In this document: positions 10,692-19,194 of the stretch, in pieces | Numbering within the stretch: position 1 is the stretch's first letter | Layout: every line of letters starts with the position of its first letter | DNA from: Tsukamurella spumae | Lineage (GTDB): Bacteria > Actinomycetota > Actinomycetes > Mycobacteriales > Mycobacteriaceae | Assembly (NCBI RefSeq): GCF_012396015.1 | Contig: NZ_JAAXOQ010000005.1 | Span: forward strand, 1-64,000 | Length of the DNA: 64,000 nucleotides | Reading direction: 5' to 3' | Notes under the pieces: model-generated | Seen by the model: only the letters and a program-made list of their open reading frames with translations | Told to the model about the DNA's origin: nothing | Databases searched by the model: none | Translations under genes and position numbers: made by a program

Positions 10692-11206
10692 CAGATCTCC
10701 TTGACGTGGTCGAAGGGCTCGTGGCAGTCCAGGCAGCGGTACAGCGCCTTGCAGGGGGTCGTGCTGAACTCGGAGTCGAGACGGGTGGCGTCGGATCCGC
10801 AGGCGGGGCAGGCGATCCGACGGGGACGGGCCCGCAGGGTCAGGGGGACGGGGCCGTCGCCGCGACGGGGCGCGGGGCCCGGCGTCGAATACCCGGCGGC
10901 GCGGAGCTTCGCACGGCCGGAGTCGGTGATCCAGTCGGTGGTCCAGGCCGGGGACAGGGCGGTGTCGATGACGACCTCCCCGTATCCGGCGGCGTGCAGC
11001 GCGTACTCGATGTCGGCCCGGATGGTCCCCATCGCGGGGCAGCCGGAGTAGGTGGGGGTGATGGTCACGCGGACGGCGCCGTCCGCGTTCTGGAACACCT
11101 CGCGGACGATGCCCAGGTCCGCGAGGGTGACCTGCGGCATCTCGGGGTCGAGCACCGCGCCCACCACGGCGAGCGGCGTGCGCGACTGCATGGCCTGCAC
11201 GGTCAC
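10691..11206 (-). CDS. paaD: Phenylacetyl-CoA epoxidase maturation factor PaaD
   Basis: This is a 171-residue MIP18/DUF59-type protein: VVGAVLDPEMPQVTLADLGIV near the N-terminus, then TPTYSGCPAMGTI. A C-terminal Cys-rich zinc-ribbon-like end follows (CPACGS, then CKALYRCLDCHEPF). PaaD proteins act in iron or iron-sulfur assembly for the epoxidase, not in catalysis. The chosen start is GTG at 11206, which overlaps the paaC stop by 4 bases (GTGA). A GTG three bases upstream and an internal ATG at 11191 are alternatives. Confidence 0.92.
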   Translation of the reverse strand: MTVQAMQSRTPLAVVGAVLDPEMPQVTLADLGIVREVFQNADGAVRVTITPTYSGCPAMGTIRADIEYALHAAGYGEVVIDTALSPAWTTDWITDSGRAKLRAAGYSTPGPAPRRGDGPVPLTLRARPRRIACPACGSDATRLDSEFSTTPCKALYRCLDCHEPFDHVKEI

Positions 11207-12120
11207 CACGTCCCTTCGGGATGTGCGCGGGCGACGGACTGCATCTCCGCGAGGATGCGGCTGAGCTCCTCGGTGTGCAGGCCCTGGCGGCCGGCTCGGC
11301 CGCCCACCCGGGCGACGCCCGGGGCATCGGGGATCGGTAGCCCGGCCGCGCCGAAGGTCAGCTCCATGACTGCGTCGAACTCGGCGCGCAGCTCGCGCGG
11401 GTCGATGCCGATCCCGGACGCGGCGAGCGCGAGCTCCTCGGCGGACGGCTCGAACAGCTCGGGGACGTAGGGCCAGACCCGGGCGATGGCCGCCTCGATG
11501 CGGCGGCGGGACTCGTCGGTGCCCTGCGCGAGGGTGAGCACCCACCGCGCGGCGTAGTCGCGGTGATAGGTGATCTCCTTGACCCCCTTGGCGGCCACAG
11601 CGGCGAGCACCGGGTCGCGGGAGCCGCGGAGGCGGTCGAACAGGGCCAGGCGGGCCGTCGCGAAGACCAGCAGGCGCACCGTCGACACGGCGAAATCGCC
11701 GTTGTCCAGCTCGACGAGCCGGACGTTGCGGAACGCCGAGTCGTCGCGGAAGAAGGCGAGCGCGTCCTCGGCGGGAACCGGCGAGGAGTCCGAGATGACC
11801 GGCACCACTGAGGGATCGGCGGCCGCGGCGCGGGCCAGCAGGAGCCGGGCCTGGCCGATCAGGTCGAGCCCGACGTTGGCGAGCGCGACCTCCTCCTCCA
11901 GCTCGGGTGCGCGGGTGCTCCATTCGGCCAGTCGCTGCGCGGAGATCAGCGCATCGTCGCCGAGCATGAGGCAGTACACCGCGAGAGTGTGCGGGTCGAC
12001 GTCGTCGGGCACCGTCGTATCCACCCCGGCGAGGGGCTCGTCGAAGCTGGTGCCGAAGGCCCACTGTCCGTGGGAGTCCGAGTCGACGAGACTCTCGTAG
12101 GCGTTGTCGTGATCGATCAT
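11203..12120 (-). CDS. paaC: Phenylacetyl-CoA epoxidase structural subunit PaaC
   Basis: This 305-residue ferritin-fold protein (PaaC/TynA-like) begins after a short acidic leader with DPHTLAVYCLMLGDDALISAQRLAEW. Other signatures are LANVGLDLIGQARLLL and KEITYHRDYAARWVLTLAQG. PaaC scaffolds the catalytic PaaA and lacks a functional diiron site in characterised complexes. The ATG at 12120 is preferred over longer in-frame options because family proteins begin close to this point. It follows paaB after 58 bases. Confidence 0.93.
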   Translation of the reverse strand: MIDHDNAYESLVDSDSHGQWAFGTSFDEPLAGVDTTVPDDVDPHTLAVYCLMLGDDALISAQRLAEWSTRAPELEEEVALANVGLDLIGQARLLLARAAAADPSVVPVISDSSPVPAEDALAFFRDDSAFRNVRLVELDNGDFAVSTVRLLVFATARLALFDRLRGSRDPVLAAVAAKGVKEITYHRDYAARWVLTLAQGTDESRRRIEAAIARVWPYVPELFEPSAEELALAASGIGIDPRELRAEFDAVMELTFGAAGLPIPDAPGVARVGGRAGRQGLHTEELSRILAEMQSVARAHPEGTW

Positions 12121-12178
12121 GGCTGTGAATCCTGTTCGCGGGCTGAGCGAGTGGGCTGCGGTGACCGGAGGTCGCGGG

Positions 12179-12475
12179 TCACATGTGGGGCACGTTCTCG
12201 GGGATCTCGTAGAAGGTCGGGTGGCGGTAGACCTTGTCGCCGCTGGGGGCGAAGAACGGATCCTTCTCGGACGGGCTGGAGGCCACCACATCGGTGGAGC
12301 GGACCACCCAGATGCTCACGCCCTCGTTGCGGCGGGTGTACACGTCGCGGGCGTTGCGCAACGCCATCTCGGCGTCGGCGGCGTGCAGGGAGCCTACGTG
12401 CACGTGGTTGAGTCCGCGCTTGCCGCGCAGGAACACCTCGTACAGCGGCCAGTCGATGCGGGTCTGCTCGGTCAT
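12179..12475 (-). CDS. paaB: Phenylacetyl-CoA epoxidase subunit PaaB
   Basis: This 98-residue small subunit contains PLYEVFLRGKRGLNHVHVGS, ALRNARDVYTRRNEGVSIWVV and the C-terminal HPTFYEIPENVPHM. The length is normal for PaaB, which bridges the PaaAC heterodimers in the epoxidase complex. The ATG lies 2 bases after the paaA stop, so translation is coupled. Confidence 0.95.
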   Translation of the reverse strand: MTEQTRIDWPLYEVFLRGKRGLNHVHVGSLHAADAEMALRNARDVYTRRNEGVSIWVVRSTDVVASSPSEKDPFFAPSGDKVYRHPTFYEIPENVPHM

Positions 12476-12477
12476 GT

Positions 12478-13437
12478 CTACTCCTGCTCCGATGTGGTGG
12501 TGTCCGCTGCGGCGGTCCGGGCGGCGAAGGCCGCGGCGGCCTCCCGCACCCAGGCCCCGTTCTCGTGGGCGGCGCGACGGTTCGCGATCCGCTCGACGCT
12601 GGTGGCACCGTTGCCCTTGACGACCTGCATGAACTCGTCCCAGTCCGGCTCGCCGAAGTCGTGGGCGCCGCGCTCGGCGTTCCACCGCAGGTCCGGGTCC
12701 GGGAAGGTGACTCCGAGGATCTCGGCCTGCGGCACCGACATGTCGACGAAGCGCTGCCGCAGCTCGTCGTTCGTGTGCCGCTTGATCCGCCAGGCCATCG
12801 ACTGCGCCGAGTTGGGGGAGCGGTCGTCGGGCGGGCCGAACATCATCAGCGCGGGCCACCACCAGCGGTTCACGGACTCCTGCACCATGTCCCGTTGCGC
12901 CTGTGTGCCGGACATCATCGTCATGAGCAGCTCGAAGCCCTGCCGCTGGTGGAAGGACTCCTCCTTGCACACCCGGATCATCGCGCGGCCGTACGGACCG
13001 TACGAGCTGCGGCACAGCGGCACCTGGTTGCAGATGGCGGCACCGTCGACCAGCCAGCCGATGACCCCCACGTCCGCGAAGGACAGGGTCGGGTAGTTGA
13101 AGATCGACGAGTACTTCTGGCGGCCCTCGATGAGGTTGTCGGTGAGCTCGGCGCGATCAACACCGAGGGTCTCCGTCGCGGAGTACAGGTAGAGCCCGTG
13201 GCCCGCCTCGTCCTGCACCTTCGCCATGAGGATCGCCTTGCGGCGCAGCGACGGTGCGCGGGTGAGCCAGTTGCCCTCGGGCTGCATGCCGATGATCTCG
13301 GAGTGCGCGTGCTGGGCGATCTGCCGGATCAGGGTCTTGCGGTACCCGTCCGGCATCCAGTCCCGCGGCTCGATGCGCTGGTCGGACTGGATGATCCGCT
13401 CGAACTCGGTCTCCAGTTCGATGATGGTCTCCGTCAT
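12478..13437 (-). CDS. paaA: Phenylacetyl-CoA epoxidase catalytic subunit PaaA
   Basis: This 319-residue diiron oxygenase has carboxylate/histidine ligands typical of PaaA in [26 protein letters not shown] and the helices around them. It converts phenylacetyl-CoA to ring-1,2-epoxyphenylacetyl-CoA with O2 and electrons from PaaE. It opens the block of four tightly spaced epoxidase genes paaABCD, with paaE following. A 24-base gap separates it from paaG upstream. All conserved blocks are present. Confidence 0.95.
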   Translation of the reverse strand: MTETIIELETEFERIIQSDQRIEPRDWMPDGYRKTLIRQIAQHAHSEIIGMQPEGNWLTRAPSLRRKAILMAKVQDEAGHGLYLYSATETLGVDRAELTDNLIEGRQKYSSIFNYPTLSFADVGVIGWLVDGAAICNQVPLCRSSYGPYGRAMIRVCKEESFHQRQGFELLMTMMSGTQAQRDMVQESVNRWWWPALMMFGPPDDRSPNSAQSMAWRIKRHTNDELRQRFVDMSVPQAEILGVTFPDPDLRWNAERGAHDFGEPDWDEFMQVVKGNGATSVERIANRRAAHENGAWVREAAAAFAARTAAADTTTSEQE

Positions 13438-13461
13438 GGCTGTACCTTCCGTGCGGCCGGG

Positions 13462-14244
13462 TCAGCGACCGGTGAACTCGGGGCGGCGCTTGGCGAGGAA
13501 GGCCTCGACCGCGCCGCGGTGGTCGGAGGTGGTGGCGAGCGGCCCGGCGGCTGCGCGCTCGCGCTCGAGGGCATCGTCGAGCGGTGGGAGCGAGGCGGCG
13601 ACGAGCGACTTCACCGCTGCGAACGCCGCGGTGGGTCCGGCGGCGAGCCGGCGCGCGACGGCCTCGGCGGTGGCTGCGGCCTCGTCGTCGGCCGCGACCT
13701 GGGCGATGAGGCCCCAGTCGAGGGCCTGCGCGGCCGAGATCTTGGTGCCGAGCAGGATGAACGCCCGCGTGCGGACGGCGCCGATGGCGTCGACGAGCGT
13801 GCGGGTCAGGCCCGAGTCGGACGCCAGGCCGATGGCGGTGAAGGCCGTCGCGAAGCTCGCACTCTCGGCGGCGACGACCACGTCGGCGGCGAGCGCGAGG
13901 CCGAGGCCCGCACCGACGCACGCGCCCTGCACGGCGGCGACGACGGGGACCTCGAGCCCGGCGATGCCGGAGATCAGGGGGTTGTAGTGCTCGGCGACGG
14001 TGTCCATGGCCCGGTCCGGCGCGGTGCCGAGCGCGTCCGCGTGCTCGCCGAGGTCCTGTCCGACGCAGAAGTTGCGGCCCTCGGCCCGGATCAGCACGGC
14101 CCGGACGGTGTCGTCGGCGGCGATCGCCCGGACACCGTCGAGCAGCGCGGTCTTGAGCGGGAGGTCCAGCGCGTTGGCGGCCTGCGGGCGGTTCAGCGTG
14201 AGCACGGCGAGGCCGTCGGTCACGGTGACGGTGGCGGAATCCAT
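13462..14244 (-). CDS. paaG: 1,2-epoxyphenylacetyl-CoA isomerase PaaG (crotonase family)
   Basis: This 260-residue crotonase fold contains NFCVGQDLGEH near residue 60, the oxyanion segment GACVGAGLGLALAADVVVAA, and AIGLASDSGLTRTL with the Asp that acts as base in PaaG. The C-terminus FLAKRRPEFTGR matches PaaG. I assign PaaG rather than PaaF because of the YNPLI segment and this C-terminus, both typical of PaaG. It isomerises the ring epoxide to an oxepin-CoA. The gene sits between paaH and paaA in the minus-strand operon. Confidence 0.85.
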   Translation of the reverse strand: MDSATVTVTDGLAVLTLNRPQAANALDLPLKTALLDGVRAIAADDTVRAVLIRAEGRNFCVGQDLGEHADALGTAPDRAMDTVAEHYNPLISGIAGLEVPVVAAVQGACVGAGLGLALAADVVVAAESASFATAFTAIGLASDSGLTRTLVDAIGAVRTRAFILLGTKISAAQALDWGLIAQVAADDEAAATAEAVARRLAAGPTAAFAAVKSLVAASLPPLDDALERERAAAGPLATTSDHRGAVEAFLAKRRPEFTGR

Positions 14245-14275
14245 GCCTACTCCTTCGATGTCGGGTTTCGGTGGG

Positions 14276-15127
14276 TCAGGACCAGGTGTGGAAGCCGCGG
14301 CCGGTCTTACGGCCGAGGTCACCGCGGGCGACCATGTCGCGCAGCAACTGCGGCGGTTCGAACCGCTGGCCCAGAGTGGCGGCGAGGTGCTCCGCGATGG
14401 CGAGCCGCACGTCCAGGCCGACCAGGTCGGTGGAGCGCAGCGGGCCCATCGGGTGGCGGTAGCCCAGCTCCATGGCCCGGTCGATGGACTCCGCATCGGC
14501 GACGCCGTCCTCGAGCATGCGGATCGCCTCCAGGCCCAGGCACACTCCGAGCCGGCTGGTGGCGAAGCCGGGGGAGTCGTTGACGAGCACCTCCTGCTTC
14601 CCCAGGAGTCGCACCCACTCGCGGACCCGCTCGACCACGGTGTCGTCGGTGGCATCGGTGCGGATGACCTCGACCAGGGTCGACGCCGGCACCGGGTTGA
14701 AGAAGTGCATGCCCACCAGGCGTGTCGGGTCGTCGAGCGCCGCCGCGAGGGAGGCGATCGACAGGGAGCTCGTGTTGCTGGCGATGACGCAGCCGCCGTG
14801 CACCGCGTCCTGGACTCGGTGCAGCACGCCGAGCTTGAGATCGATGATCTCGGGGACGGCCTCGACGACGAGGTCGGCGTCCGCGGGCAGGTCCTCGATC
14901 GCGGCGACGACGGTGACCCGCGCGGCCACGTCCTCCGGGGTCCGACCGCCCAGCTTGTCGCGCTCGGCCGCGCGCTGCAGGCCGGTGGTGACCCGGGTCA
15001 GCGCGGCATCCCGGTCGCCGCTCTCGGCGATCGTGACGGAGGCGCCGAGTGCGGCGAAGACCTGTGCGATGCCCGCGCCCATCCGGCCCCCGCCGATGAC
15101 GCCGACCTTCGACGGTGTTGCGGTCAT
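14276..15127 (-). CDS. paaH: 3-hydroxyadipyl-CoA dehydrogenase PaaH
   Basis: This 283-residue 3-hydroxyacyl-CoA dehydrogenase has the NAD loop GVIGGGRMGAGIAQVFA at the N-terminus, SNTSSLSIASLAAAL near 120, and the catalytic His in GMHFFNPVPASTLVEVI. A C-terminal helical domain includes GYRHPMGPLRSTDLVGLD. It oxidises 3-hydroxyadipyl-CoA to 3-oxoadipyl-CoA. The ATG overlaps the paaF stop (ATGA at 15127-15124). The expected next enzyme, the PaaJ thiolase, is not encoded here. Confidence 0.88.
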   Translation of the reverse strand: MTATPSKVGVIGGGRMGAGIAQVFAALGASVTIAESGDRDAALTRVTTGLQRAAERDKLGGRTPEDVAARVTVVAAIEDLPADADLVVEAVPEIIDLKLGVLHRVQDAVHGGCVIASNTSSLSIASLAAALDDPTRLVGMHFFNPVPASTLVEVIRTDATDDTVVERVREWVRLLGKQEVLVNDSPGFATSRLGVCLGLEAIRMLEDGVADAESIDRAMELGYRHPMGPLRSTDLVGLDVRLAIAEHLAATLGQRFEPPQLLRDMVARGDLGRKTGRGFHTWS

Positions 15128-15882
15128 CGGCGGTTCCTCTTCTCCAGGAAGGCGGTCATGCGGTCACGCTTGTCCGCCGTCTCGAACAGGACGGCCTGGG
15201 CGATGTCCTCGATCCGGGCGGTCCCGTCCACGACGGCCTTGGTCAGGCGCAGGGCCAACGGCGCGGACGCGACGATGCGATCGATCACGCGGTGGGCGGC
15301 CGCGAGGTGCTCGCCCGCGGGGACGACGTCCATGACGAGTCCGTAGCGGCGCGCGGCCTCCGCGTCGAGCGTGCGTCCCGCGAGGAGCACCTGCTTGGCC
15401 ACCGACTGTCCGATCAGGGACGGGAGGCGGTACGTGGCCCCGGCGGCCGCGAGGATGCCGAGCCCGGGCTCGGGGTTGCCGAACACCGCGGTCTCGGTGG
15501 CGATCCGGATGTCACAGGCGTAGGCGAGCTCGGCTCCGCCGCCGAGCGCGTAGCCGCTGATCGCGGCGACGGTCGGCAGGGGGAGTGCGGCGAACCGGTC
15601 GAACAGGGTGCGGTTGATGCCCGAGAGGGCCTCGTCGCGGCCGCGTTCGCGGAGCTCGCCGATGTCCGCGCCGCCGGCGAAGTGCTCTCCCGCGCCGGTG
15701 AGCAGCACGGGTGCCGGGGCCGCCTCGACGATGCCGCAGACGGTGTGCAGCTCGGCGATCATGGCCGCGTCGATGGCATTGCGTGCCGCGGGGCGGTCGA
15801 GTGTCACGACGTACCGGTCGTCGGTGCGCTCGACGGTGACGGTCTGCAGGTCGGTGGCGACCGGCGGAAGGGTCTCGCTCAT
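15124..15882 (-). CDS. paaF: 2,3-dehydroadipyl-CoA hydratase PaaF (enoyl-CoA hydratase)
   Basis: This 252-residue crotonase carries HFAGGADIGELRERG near 65 and SGYALGGGAELAYACDIRIA with the oxyanion GGG. It also has GNPEPGLGILAAAGATYRL, where Glu takes the position of a classical hydratase base, and the C-terminal FLEKRNRR. It should hydrate 2,3-dehydroadipyl-CoA. It is the first gene of the minus-strand paa operon, read from the divergent promoter region that carries a PaaR-type box at 15918-15931. Confidence 0.85.
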   Translation of the reverse strand: MSETLPPVATDLQTVTVERTDDRYVVTLDRPAARNAIDAAMIAELHTVCGIVEAAPAPVLLTGAGEHFAGGADIGELRERGRDEALSGINRTLFDRFAALPLPTVAAISGYALGGGAELAYACDIRIATETAVFGNPEPGLGILAAAGATYRLPSLIGQSVAKQVLLAGRTLDAEAARRYGLVMDVVPAGEHLAAAHRVIDRIVASAPLALRLTKAVVDGTARIEDIAQAVLFETADKRDRMTAFLEKRNRR

Positions 15883-15917
15883 GCAACTCCCTCGGGCTGG
15901 GCTGTGGCGAAATAATA

Positions 15918-15931
15918 ACCGATCGTTCGGT
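15918..15931. promoter_or_regulatory. PaaR-type operator in paaF-paaR intergenic region
   Basis: ACCGATCGTTCGGT fits the core ACCGNNCGNNCGGT that I recall for the Corynebacterium PaaR operator, with perfect ACCGA/TCGGT arms. It lies 35 bases before the paaF ATG and 50 bases before the paaR ATG. It could therefore control the operon and the regulator together. Confidence 0.65.
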
Positions 15932-15981
15932 AGGTAACAAGGTCTTGATGCGACCGCGGGGCGGGGTGGGAGAATCTGCGC

Positions 15982-16593
15982 ATGAGCGCAACGCCTGTTC
16001 GACGCCGCACCGGCTCGCCGGGGCGCCCCGGCTACGACCTGGACTCCCTGCTGGCGGTCGCCGTCCGGGTGTTCAACGAGCGCGGCTACGACGCGACCAG
16101 CATGGACGTGCTGGCCAAGAACCTCGGCCTGACGAAGTCGTCGATCTATCATCACGTCGCCGGCAAGGAGGAACTGCTCGAGCTCGCCCTCAACCGCGCC
16201 CTCAGCGGTCTGTTCGCGGTCACCACTGAGGCCGGCGCCACGACGGGGCGCGCCGTCGACCGTCTCGAACACGTGCTGCGGCGCAGCGTGGACGTGCTGG
16301 TGGCGGAGCTGCCCTATGTCACGCTGCTGTTGCGGGTGCGCGGCAATTCCGAGGTCGAACGCCGGGCGCTCGCGCGGCGCCGTGAGTTCGACGCCGTCGT
16401 CGCGGAGCTGGTGACCGGAGCCGTCGCCGAGGGCGATGTGCGCGCGGACGCCGATCCGTCGGTGACCAGCCGCCTGCTGTTCGGCATGGTCAACTCGCTG
16501 GTCGAGTGGTATCGCCCCAAGCCGGATCATCCGGTCGGGGAGGTCGCGGACGCGCTCGTCGCGATCGCGTTCGACGGGCTGCGCCGGAGCTGA
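15982..16593 (+). CDS. paaR: TetR-family regulator PaaR
   Basis: This is a 203-residue TetR protein. The N-terminal helix-turn-helix reads VFNERGYDATSMDVLAKNLGLTKSSIYHHVAGKEELL (about residues 32-68), and an all-helical ligand domain follows. In actinobacteria the TetR-type PaaR represses paa genes and is released by phenylacetyl-CoA. Its place between the divergent paaF and paaZ units, each preceded by a matching palindrome, supports that role. The upstream gap carries one box at 15918. Confidence 0.88.
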   Translation: MSATPVRRRTGSPGRPGYDLDSLLAVAVRVFNERGYDATSMDVLAKNLGLTKSSIYHHVAGKEELLELALNRALSGLFAVTTEAGATTGRAVDRLEHVLRRSVDVLVAELPYVTLLLRVRGNSEVERRALARRREFDAVVAELVTGAVAEGDVRADADPSVTSRLLFGMVNSLVEWYRPKPDHPVGEVADALVAIAFDGLRRS

Positions 16594-16644
16594 GCCGCCC
16601 GACGCCGGGGGCTTGACACGGACGGCCGTCCCGGGCCACCCTGA

Positions 16645-16666
16645 TTACCGACCGAACATACGGTAA
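16645..16666. promoter_or_regulatory. PaaR-type operator before paaZ
   Basis: The element contains ACCGAACATACGGT (16651-16664), one base off the core ACCGNNCGNNCGGT at its centre, inside outer arms TTACCG/CGGTAA. It ends 13 bases before the paaZ ATG and so overlaps the likely promoter or leader. It is consistent with repression of paaZI. Confidence 0.55.
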
Positions 16667-16679
16667 TAGGGAGCGTGTC

Positions 16680-18734
16680 ATGGACAGCAGGATGGTGGAG
16701 AGCTACGCGCTCGGACGGTGGCACCGCGCCACGGACGAGGGCCGCGCGGTGGTCAGCCCCGTCGACGGTGCCGAGGTCGCACGGGTCTCGTCGACGGGGC
16801 TCGACGTCTCCGCGATGGCCGCGTACGCCCGGGAGACGGGCGGGCCCGCGCTCGCCGCGCTCACCTTCCACGAGCGGGCCGCCGCCCTCAAGGCGCTGGG
16901 CCTGACGCTCATGGCCGGCAAGGCCGAGTTCTACGCCGAGTCGGCGCGGACCGGCGCGACGGAGCGGGACTCCGGTGTCGACATCGACGGCGGCTTCGGC
17001 ACCCTGCTCAGCTACGCCAGTAAGGCCAAGCGCGAGCTGCCGAACGCCACCGTGCACCTGGACGGTCCCGTCGAGCAGCTCGGCAAGAAGGGCACCTTCC
17101 TCGCCCGCCACGTGTTCACATCGCGGCGCGGTGTCGCGGTGCAGATCAATGCCTACAACTTCCCCGTATGGGGCTTCCTCGAGAAGCTCGCGCCCGCCTT
17201 CCTGGCCGGCGTCCCGAGCATCGTCAAGCCCGCCACCCAGACCGCCTACCTCACCGAGTCGGTGTTCCGCCGGATCATCGAATCCGGGCTCCTGCCCGAA
17301 GGATCCGTGCAGCTGCTGTGCGGTGACCCGGCCCCGCTGCTCGACAGCCTGGGCGGGCAGGACTCCGTCGCCTTCACCGGGTCCGCGCACACCGCGGCGA
17401 AGCTCCGCGCGCATCCCGTCCTCGTCGAGCGCAGCGTGCACTTCACCGCCGAGGCGGACTCGCTCAACGCCTCCGTCCTCGGCGCCGACGTCACCACCGA
17501 CGCCCCCGAGTTCGATCTGTACATCAAGCAGCTCACCACTGAGATGACCGTCAAGGCCGGCCAGAAGTGCACCGCCATCCGTCGCGCGCTCGTGCCCGAG
17601 TCGATGGTCGACGCCGTCGTCGAGGCGGCCCGCGCCCGGCTCGAGCGCGTCGTCGTCGGCGCGCCGGGCGCCGAGGGCGTCACCATGGGCCCGGTCGTCT
17701 CCCTCTCCCAACGCACCGATGTGCTCGCCGCCGTGGACAAGCTCCGCGGCGCCGCCGAGCTGGTGGTGGGTGACCCGGACGATTTCGCCGTGGTCGGCGG
17801 TGACGCGGAGACGGGTGCGTACCTGCCGCCGATGCTGCTGCGCAGCACCGACCCCGAGGCCCCCGGCGTGCACGAGATCGAGGCCTTCGGTCCGGTGGCC
17901 ACCGTCATCGGCTACCGCGACACCGCACACGCGGTCGAGCTGGTCGCCCGCGGCGGCGGCAGTCTCGTCGCCTCGCTCGTCACCGCGGACCCGCAGCTGG
18001 CCCGCGAGGTCCTGCTCGGCATCGCCCCGTTCCACGGGCGGCTCCTGGTGCTCAACGCCGAGGACGCGCGGGAGTCCACCGGCCACGGTTCGCCGCTGCC
18101 CGTACTCGTGCACGGCGGTCCCGGCCGTGCCGGGGGCGGCGAGGAACTCGGTGGCATCCGCGGCGTCCTGCACCACATGCAGCGCACCGCGATCCAGGGC
18201 ACCCCGGCCGTGCTCGCCGCGACCACCGGGCAATGGGTCACCGGAGCGCCCCGGACCGAGGGCGACGAGCACCCGTTCCGTAAGTCCCTGGCGGAGCTGA
18301 AGATCGGTGACACCATCGTCGGCGGGCCGCGTACCGTCCGCCTGGCGGACATCGGCCACTTCGCGGAGTTCACCGGCGACACCTTCTACGCCCACACCGA
18401 TCCTGAGGCGGCCGCCGCCAACCCGTTGTTCGGCGGCATCGTCGCGCACGGCTACCTCGTGGTCTCCCTCGCCGCCGGCCTGTTCGTCGACCCCGCGCCG
18501 GGCCCCGTGCTGGCGAACTTCGGCGTCGACTCCCTGCGCTTTCTGACCCCGGTGCGTGCGGACGACTCGCTCACGGTGACCCTGACGGCGAAGCAGATCA
18601 CCCCGCGCAGTGGCGCCGACTACGGCGAGGTGCGCTGGGACGCCGTGGTCACCAACCAGGACGATTCGCCGGTCGCCACTTACGACGTGCTCACGCTGGT
18701 GGCCAAGACCCGGGACGGCGGCGAGCCGGCATGA
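16680..18734 (+). CDS. paaZ: Bifunctional oxepin-CoA hydrolase / semialdehyde dehydrogenase PaaZ
   Basis: This 684-residue fusion matches PaaZ. Residues 1-520 form an NADP aldehyde dehydrogenase with Glu in FTAEADSLN and catalytic Cys297 in AGQKCTAI. Residues 530-684 are a MaoC-like R-specific hydratase with FTGDTFYAHTDPEAA and GIVAHGYLVVSLAAGL. The hydratase opens the oxepin ring and the dehydrogenase oxidises the resulting aldehyde to 3-oxo-5,6-dehydrosuberyl-CoA. Both active sites look intact, which avoids the toxic cyclised dead-end seen with hydratase-only systems. The gene is co-transcribed with paaI through an ATGA overlap. Confidence 0.95.
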   Translation: MDSRMVESYALGRWHRATDEGRAVVSPVDGAEVARVSSTGLDVSAMAAYARETGGPALAALTFHERAAALKALGLTLMAGKAEFYAESARTGATERDSGVDIDGGFGTLLSYASKAKRELPNATVHLDGPVEQLGKKGTFLARHVFTSRRGVAVQINAYNFPVWGFLEKLAPAFLAGVPSIVKPATQTAYLTESVFRRIIESGLLPEGSVQLLCGDPAPLLDSLGGQDSVAFTGSAHTAAKLRAHPVLVERSVHFTAEADSLNASVLGADVTTDAPEFDLYIKQLTTEMTVKAGQKCTAIRRALVPESMVDAVVEAARARLERVVVGAPGAEGVTMGPVVSLSQRTDVLAAVDKLRGAAELVVGDPDDFAVVGGDAETGAYLPPMLLRSTDPEAPGVHEIEAFGPVATVIGYRDTAHAVELVARGGGSLVASLVTADPQLAREVLLGIAPFHGRLLVLNAEDARESTGHGSPLPVLVHGGPGRAGGGEELGGIRGVLHHMQRTAIQGTPAVLAATTGQWVTGAPRTEGDEHPFRKSLAELKIGDTIVGGPRTVRLADIGHFAEFTGDTFYAHTDPEAAAANPLFGGIVAHGYLVVSLAAGLFVDPAPGPVLANFGVDSLRFLTPVRADDSLTVTLTAKQITPRSGADYGEVRWDAVVTNQDDSPVATYDVLTLVAKTRDGGEPA

Positions 18735-19150
18735 GTGCGGCGGTGGTGGGCGGCGATTGCGAGCCCGCGCGTTCGATGTTCGCCGCGGACAACGCCTCCC
18801 GGGCCCTCGGGATCGAGATCGTGGACCTGCACCCAGGAGTCGCGACCACGACGGTGACGGTGGGGGAGACGATGGTCAACGGCCACGGGATCACCCACGG
18901 CGGCTATGTCTTCCTGCTCGCGGACACCACCTTCGCCCTCGCCTGCAATTCACGGGGCGATGCCGCCGTCGCCGCGCGGGCGGACATCCGGTTCCTGCGC
19001 GCGACGCGGCTCGGCGACGTGCTGACCGCGACGGCGGTCGAACGGGAGCGGTTCGGCCGCAACGGTCTCTACGACGTGACGGTGCGCCGCGGTGGCGAGG
19101 TGATCGCGGAGTTCCGCGGCGACAGCCGGACCATCCCGTCCGGCGGCTGA
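18731..19150 (+). CDS. paaI: Acyl-CoA thioesterase PaaI
   Basis: This 139-residue hotdog-fold thioesterase contains MVNGHGITHGGYVFLLADTTFALACNS. The HGG-type motif and the following Asp form the PaaI active site. It hydrolyses phenylacetyl-CoA-type thioesters and is thought to rescue CoA when ring intermediates accumulate. The ATG overlaps the paaZ stop by 4 bases. The gene converges on the ABC permease at 19195. Confidence 0.93.
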   Translation: MSAAVVGGDCEPARSMFAADNASRALGIEIVDLHPGVATTTVTVGETMVNGHGITHGGYVFLLADTTFALACNSRGDAAVAARADIRFLRATRLGDVLTATAVERERFGRNGLYDVTVRRGGEVIAEFRGDSRTIPSGG

Positions 19151-19176
19151 CCGAAGAACTCAGCCGGCGGCGGTGC

Positions 19177-19190
19177 CGGGGTTCGCCCCG
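19177..19190. terminator. Short hairpin between convergent units
   Basis: CGGGG-TTCG-CCCCG forms a 5-bp stem capped by a TTCG loop in the 44-base gap between paaI and the ABC permease stop. It has no T-run. It may serve as a bidirectional stop. Confidence 0.35.
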
Positions 19191-19194
19191 TCGA

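Noticed and set aside
10691-12064. Long frame giving paaD an N-terminal extension of about 290 residues
   Set aside because: The extension is out-of-frame paaC. PaaD motifs begin only at the GTG near 11206.
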